Of a DNA stretch of 40,641 bases, positions 38,988 to 40,641 are shown in pieces. This stretch comes from Deltaproteobacteria bacterium. GTDB taxonomy: Bacteria; Desulfobacterota; SM23-61. The number at the start of each line of letters is the position of its first letter. Position 1 is the stretch's first letter. The position numbers and the translations under genes are program-made. The notes below the pieces were generated by a model that made no database searches, was not told the origin of the DNA, and saw only the letters and a list, made by a program, of their open reading frames with translations. The DNA is taken from NCBI GenBank assembly GCA_016875165.1, contig VGSF01000035.1:1-40641 (forward strand), given 5' to 3'.

Positions 38988-40089
38988 AAGGGGTCAGTCC
39001 ATGAATTTAGGAATTTGCTTGCTTTTTTGGTCCAAATAAGAAGATAATATTTCGGTATGGCCAGGAAGCCTCGTATTGAGTTTGCAGGAGCAGTTTACCA
39101 TGTTGTCAGCCGGGGAGATCGGGGGGAACCGATCTACCAGGATGACGAAGACAGGCGTCTCTTTCTGCAGTTTCTGGGAGAAGTTTGTGAACGAGCTGGT
39201 TGGCTCATTCATGCTTTTGTTGCCATGACCAATCATTATCATTTACTCTTGGAAACCCCGGAACCCAATTTAGTGGTGGGAATGAAATGGCTTCAAGGAA
39301 GGTTTGCCCAGAGATTCAATCTTCGCCATAGACTTCGGGGGCATTTGTTTCAGGGGCGGTATAAGGCCCTGCTCATCGATGGAGAGGAACCCGGGCATTT
39401 TTTGCAGGTAAGCAGTTACAGCCACCTCAATCCGGTCAGAGCCGGCCTGATCAAAGCCCATCAGCCCTTGAAAATCTACCCCTGGAGCAGCTTCCCGTCC
39501 TATTTAGCCCCGCCAAGGAAACGGATAGGATGGGTGTATGTGGATCGGGTTTTCGGAGAGTTAGGCTATCAAAAGGACAGTCGTGAAATCCGAGAAAAAT
39601 ATGGAAAATATATGGAAGAGTTGGCCAAGAGATGCCGGGAGGAGGATGGGAAGAAGGAGCTGGAAGAAAAATGGAAGCCCTTGAGAAGAGGGTGGTATAT
39701 GGGGGACGAGGGCTTTTTGGGTCGGTTATTGGAGCATATGGAGAAGAAATTAGAGGGGAAAGGGCGAGAATCTTATTTGGGGGAGGAGCTTCGGGAATAT
39801 GACGAGCGGCAAGCCTTGAAAATGTTGAAGAAAGGCCTGGAGGTGTTGGGAATAAAGCAAGCCGATTTGGAGGCGAAAATGAAGGGGACTTTGGAAAAGC
39901 AAGTAATGGCTTGGTGGTTGAGGAAGAAGACGGTGGTGAACCGCAAATGGATAAGTGACAAATTGAGAATGGGAGATTTATCGAGAGTCACAAATGCGGT
40001 GAAGGAGGTAGAATCGGGAAAGGGAAGTAAGGTTCAGCGATGGAAGACCCAGCTAGAGAAAAATTCCTAAATTCATGGACTGACCCCTT
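38988..40089. mobile_element. Transposase unit bounded by 29-bp perfect inverted repeats
   Basis: The left terminus (38988-39016, starting AAGGGGTCAGTCCATGAATT) is the exact reverse complement of the right terminus (40061-40089, ending GGACTGACCCCTT). Between them lies one Y1 transposase gene on the plus strand. The right repeat contains the gene's stop codon. The truncated integrase frame stops at 40091, right at the boundary. No clear target duplication is visible. Confidence 0.75.
39057..40070 (+). CDS. REP-associated tyrosine (Y1/HUH) transposase
   Basis: Single-strand DNA transposase of the IS200/RAYT group, 337 residues. The Y1 domain begins RKPRIEFAGAVYHVVSRGDR, has the HUH motif in NHYHLLLETPEP (His60, His62), the RGHLFQGRYKALLID block (94-108) and the catalytic Tyr121 in VSSYSHLNPVRAGLI. 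The C-terminal half is charged and helical, with a terminal helix-turn-helix-like section (ITEKQV-type region near 270-320), longer than simple RAYTs. All catalytic residues are present, so it may be active. The gene ends inside the right 29-bp inverted repeat. Two broken relatives lie nearby (38606-38907) and at the window start. Confidence 0.9.
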   Translation: MARKPRIEFAGAVYHVVSRGDRGEPIYQDDEDRRLFLQFLGEVCERAGWLIHAFVAMTNHYHLLLETPEPNLVVGMKWLQGRFAQRFNLRHRLRGHLFQGRYKALLIDGEEPGHFLQVSSYSHLNPVRAGLIKAHQPLKIYPWSSFPSYLAPPRKRIGWVYVDRVFGELGYQKDSREIREKYGKYMEELAKRCREEDGKKELEEKWKPLRRGWYMGDEGFLGRLLEHMEKKLEGKGRESYLGEELREYDERQALKMLKKGLEVLGIKQADLEAKMKGTLEKQVMAWWLRKKTVVNRKWISDKLRMGDLSRVTNAVKEVESGKGSKVQRWKTQLEKNS

Positions 40090-40090
40090 T

Positions 40091-40516
40091 TTACACTTCT
40101 GTTGATCCGGTCTTCTCAAGACACCACCATTCATTATAACGACTCTTGCTATGGACAGGCGGTGAGGGCTCAGAAATTCGCATGGTTGTATCAGGCACAT
40201 GAGCGCTGCTGTTGATACCTGCGGCATACTCGGTATTGTGTGAAATACAATCCTGCATCTGAAAATAAAGTGACATGGCATAAGCAGCCTGTTTTTGCTG
40301 TGCTTGTGACTGCCCCTTGTTCTTCAGTTTTTCAGCAAACAAACGGACCTGCTCGGCCTTGGAATCAGGAGGGTGGTATTTTTCACGGAAATCCCAAAAG
40401 TACAGGAACCACTTTTTAAGATCTGCATGGAGGGAAACATCCTTGACTTGGGATTTCAGGAAAGCGTCGTATTTGGACCAAATGTCATAAGGGACTTTTT
40501 TCATGGAATTAATCAT
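40091..40516 (-). pseudogene. Truncated integron-type tyrosine recombinase (N-terminal part)
   Basis: From the minus strand start at 40516 (or the ATG at 40504) the protein reads KKVPYDIWSKYDAFLKSQ, then DLKKWFLYFWDFREKYHPPD, AEQVRLFAEKLKNKGQSQAQ and AAYAMSLYFQMQD. This resembles the extended N-terminal region of integron-like integrases in Desulfobacterota. After YNEWWCLEKTGSTEV a stop follows where such proteins continue into the SAM-like and catalytic domains. The break coincides with the edge of the transposase unit (40089). The catalytic R-H-R-Y residues are absent, and no remainder is seen left of 38988. Upstream 40517-40641 shows no gene. Confidence 0.7.
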
Positions 40517-40641
40517 TTGGTAGCGTTCAAAACAAGAGACCTAAACAAAAACCCAATTTACGATACGATAGAAAATTCATCTCATATTCCGAATTCCGTT
40601 GGATCGTAGTAAATTTTATAGGAGGATGTCAAGCTTCTTTT

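Overview
The window looks like part of an anaerobic Desulfobacterota-type (former Deltaproteobacteria) chromosome, probably a fatty-acid, amino-acid or aromatic-acid degrader. This is inferred from gene content: two acyl-CoA dehydrogenases, a 4-hydroxybutyryl-CoA dehydratase with its Fe-S ligands, a thiolase, a tungsten-type aldehyde:ferredoxin oxidoreductase with a 4x[4Fe-4S] ferredoxin, an acyl-CoA ligase and a complete Liv transporter. Intergenic repeats and REP-associated (Y1) transposases common in that group also support it. No rRNA or marker gene in the window fixes the taxonomy.

Layout. 1-500: remnants of two Y1 transposases and a repeat. 530-1837 (-): eukaryote-type hexokinase. 2641-5029 (+): long acyl-CoA dehydrogenase and a half-size EamA transporter. 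5030-5770: a 21-bp tandem repeat and a repeat element with a second element nested in it. 5770-6371 (+): Phd/ParE-type toxin-antitoxin pair. 6688-11211 (-): topA, dprA and a secreted FlgT-like protein. 11803-17427 (+): acyl-CoA dehydrogenase, abfD, thiolase, truA. 17760-21594 (+): peptide-type ABC binding protein and two permeases, with no ATPases. 22043-25615 (+): overlapping operon of class III aminotransferase, ferredoxin and AOR. 25923-27593 (+): acyl-CoA ligase. 27597-28505 (-): AlkA-like glycosylase. 28834-33836 (+): livM-livH-livK-livG-livF. 34226-34626 (-): GIY-YIG protein and tRNA-Asn. 35461-37766 (+): PadR regulator, an overlapping 47-residue Cys-rich protein and an ABC-2 exporter. 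37775-38407 (-): MarC. 38606-40516: Y1 pseudogene, a Y1 transposase unit bounded by 29-bp inverted repeats, and a truncated integron-type integrase.

How the genes may work together. AbfD, the short acyl-CoA dehydrogenase and the thiolase fit conversion of 4-hydroxybutyryl-CoA or butyryl-CoA through crotonyl-CoA to acetyl-CoA; the hydratase and 3-hydroxyacyl-CoA dehydrogenase are not in the window. Aminotransferase, AOR/ferredoxin and acyl-CoA ligase could together turn an amine or omega-amino acid into aldehyde, acid and acyl-CoA, with neighbouring ABC systems importing substrate. This is a prediction.

The most striking feature is the intergenic DNA. At least five families of short non-coding inverted-repeat elements (here called A-E) occupy most gaps. 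Several copies keep target duplications whose length is family-specific: 8 bp for B, 4 bp for C, and 11 bp for the one complete D copy. Elements are nested in one another. Four near-identical B copies plus one diverged relative lie just upstream of catabolic or transport genes.
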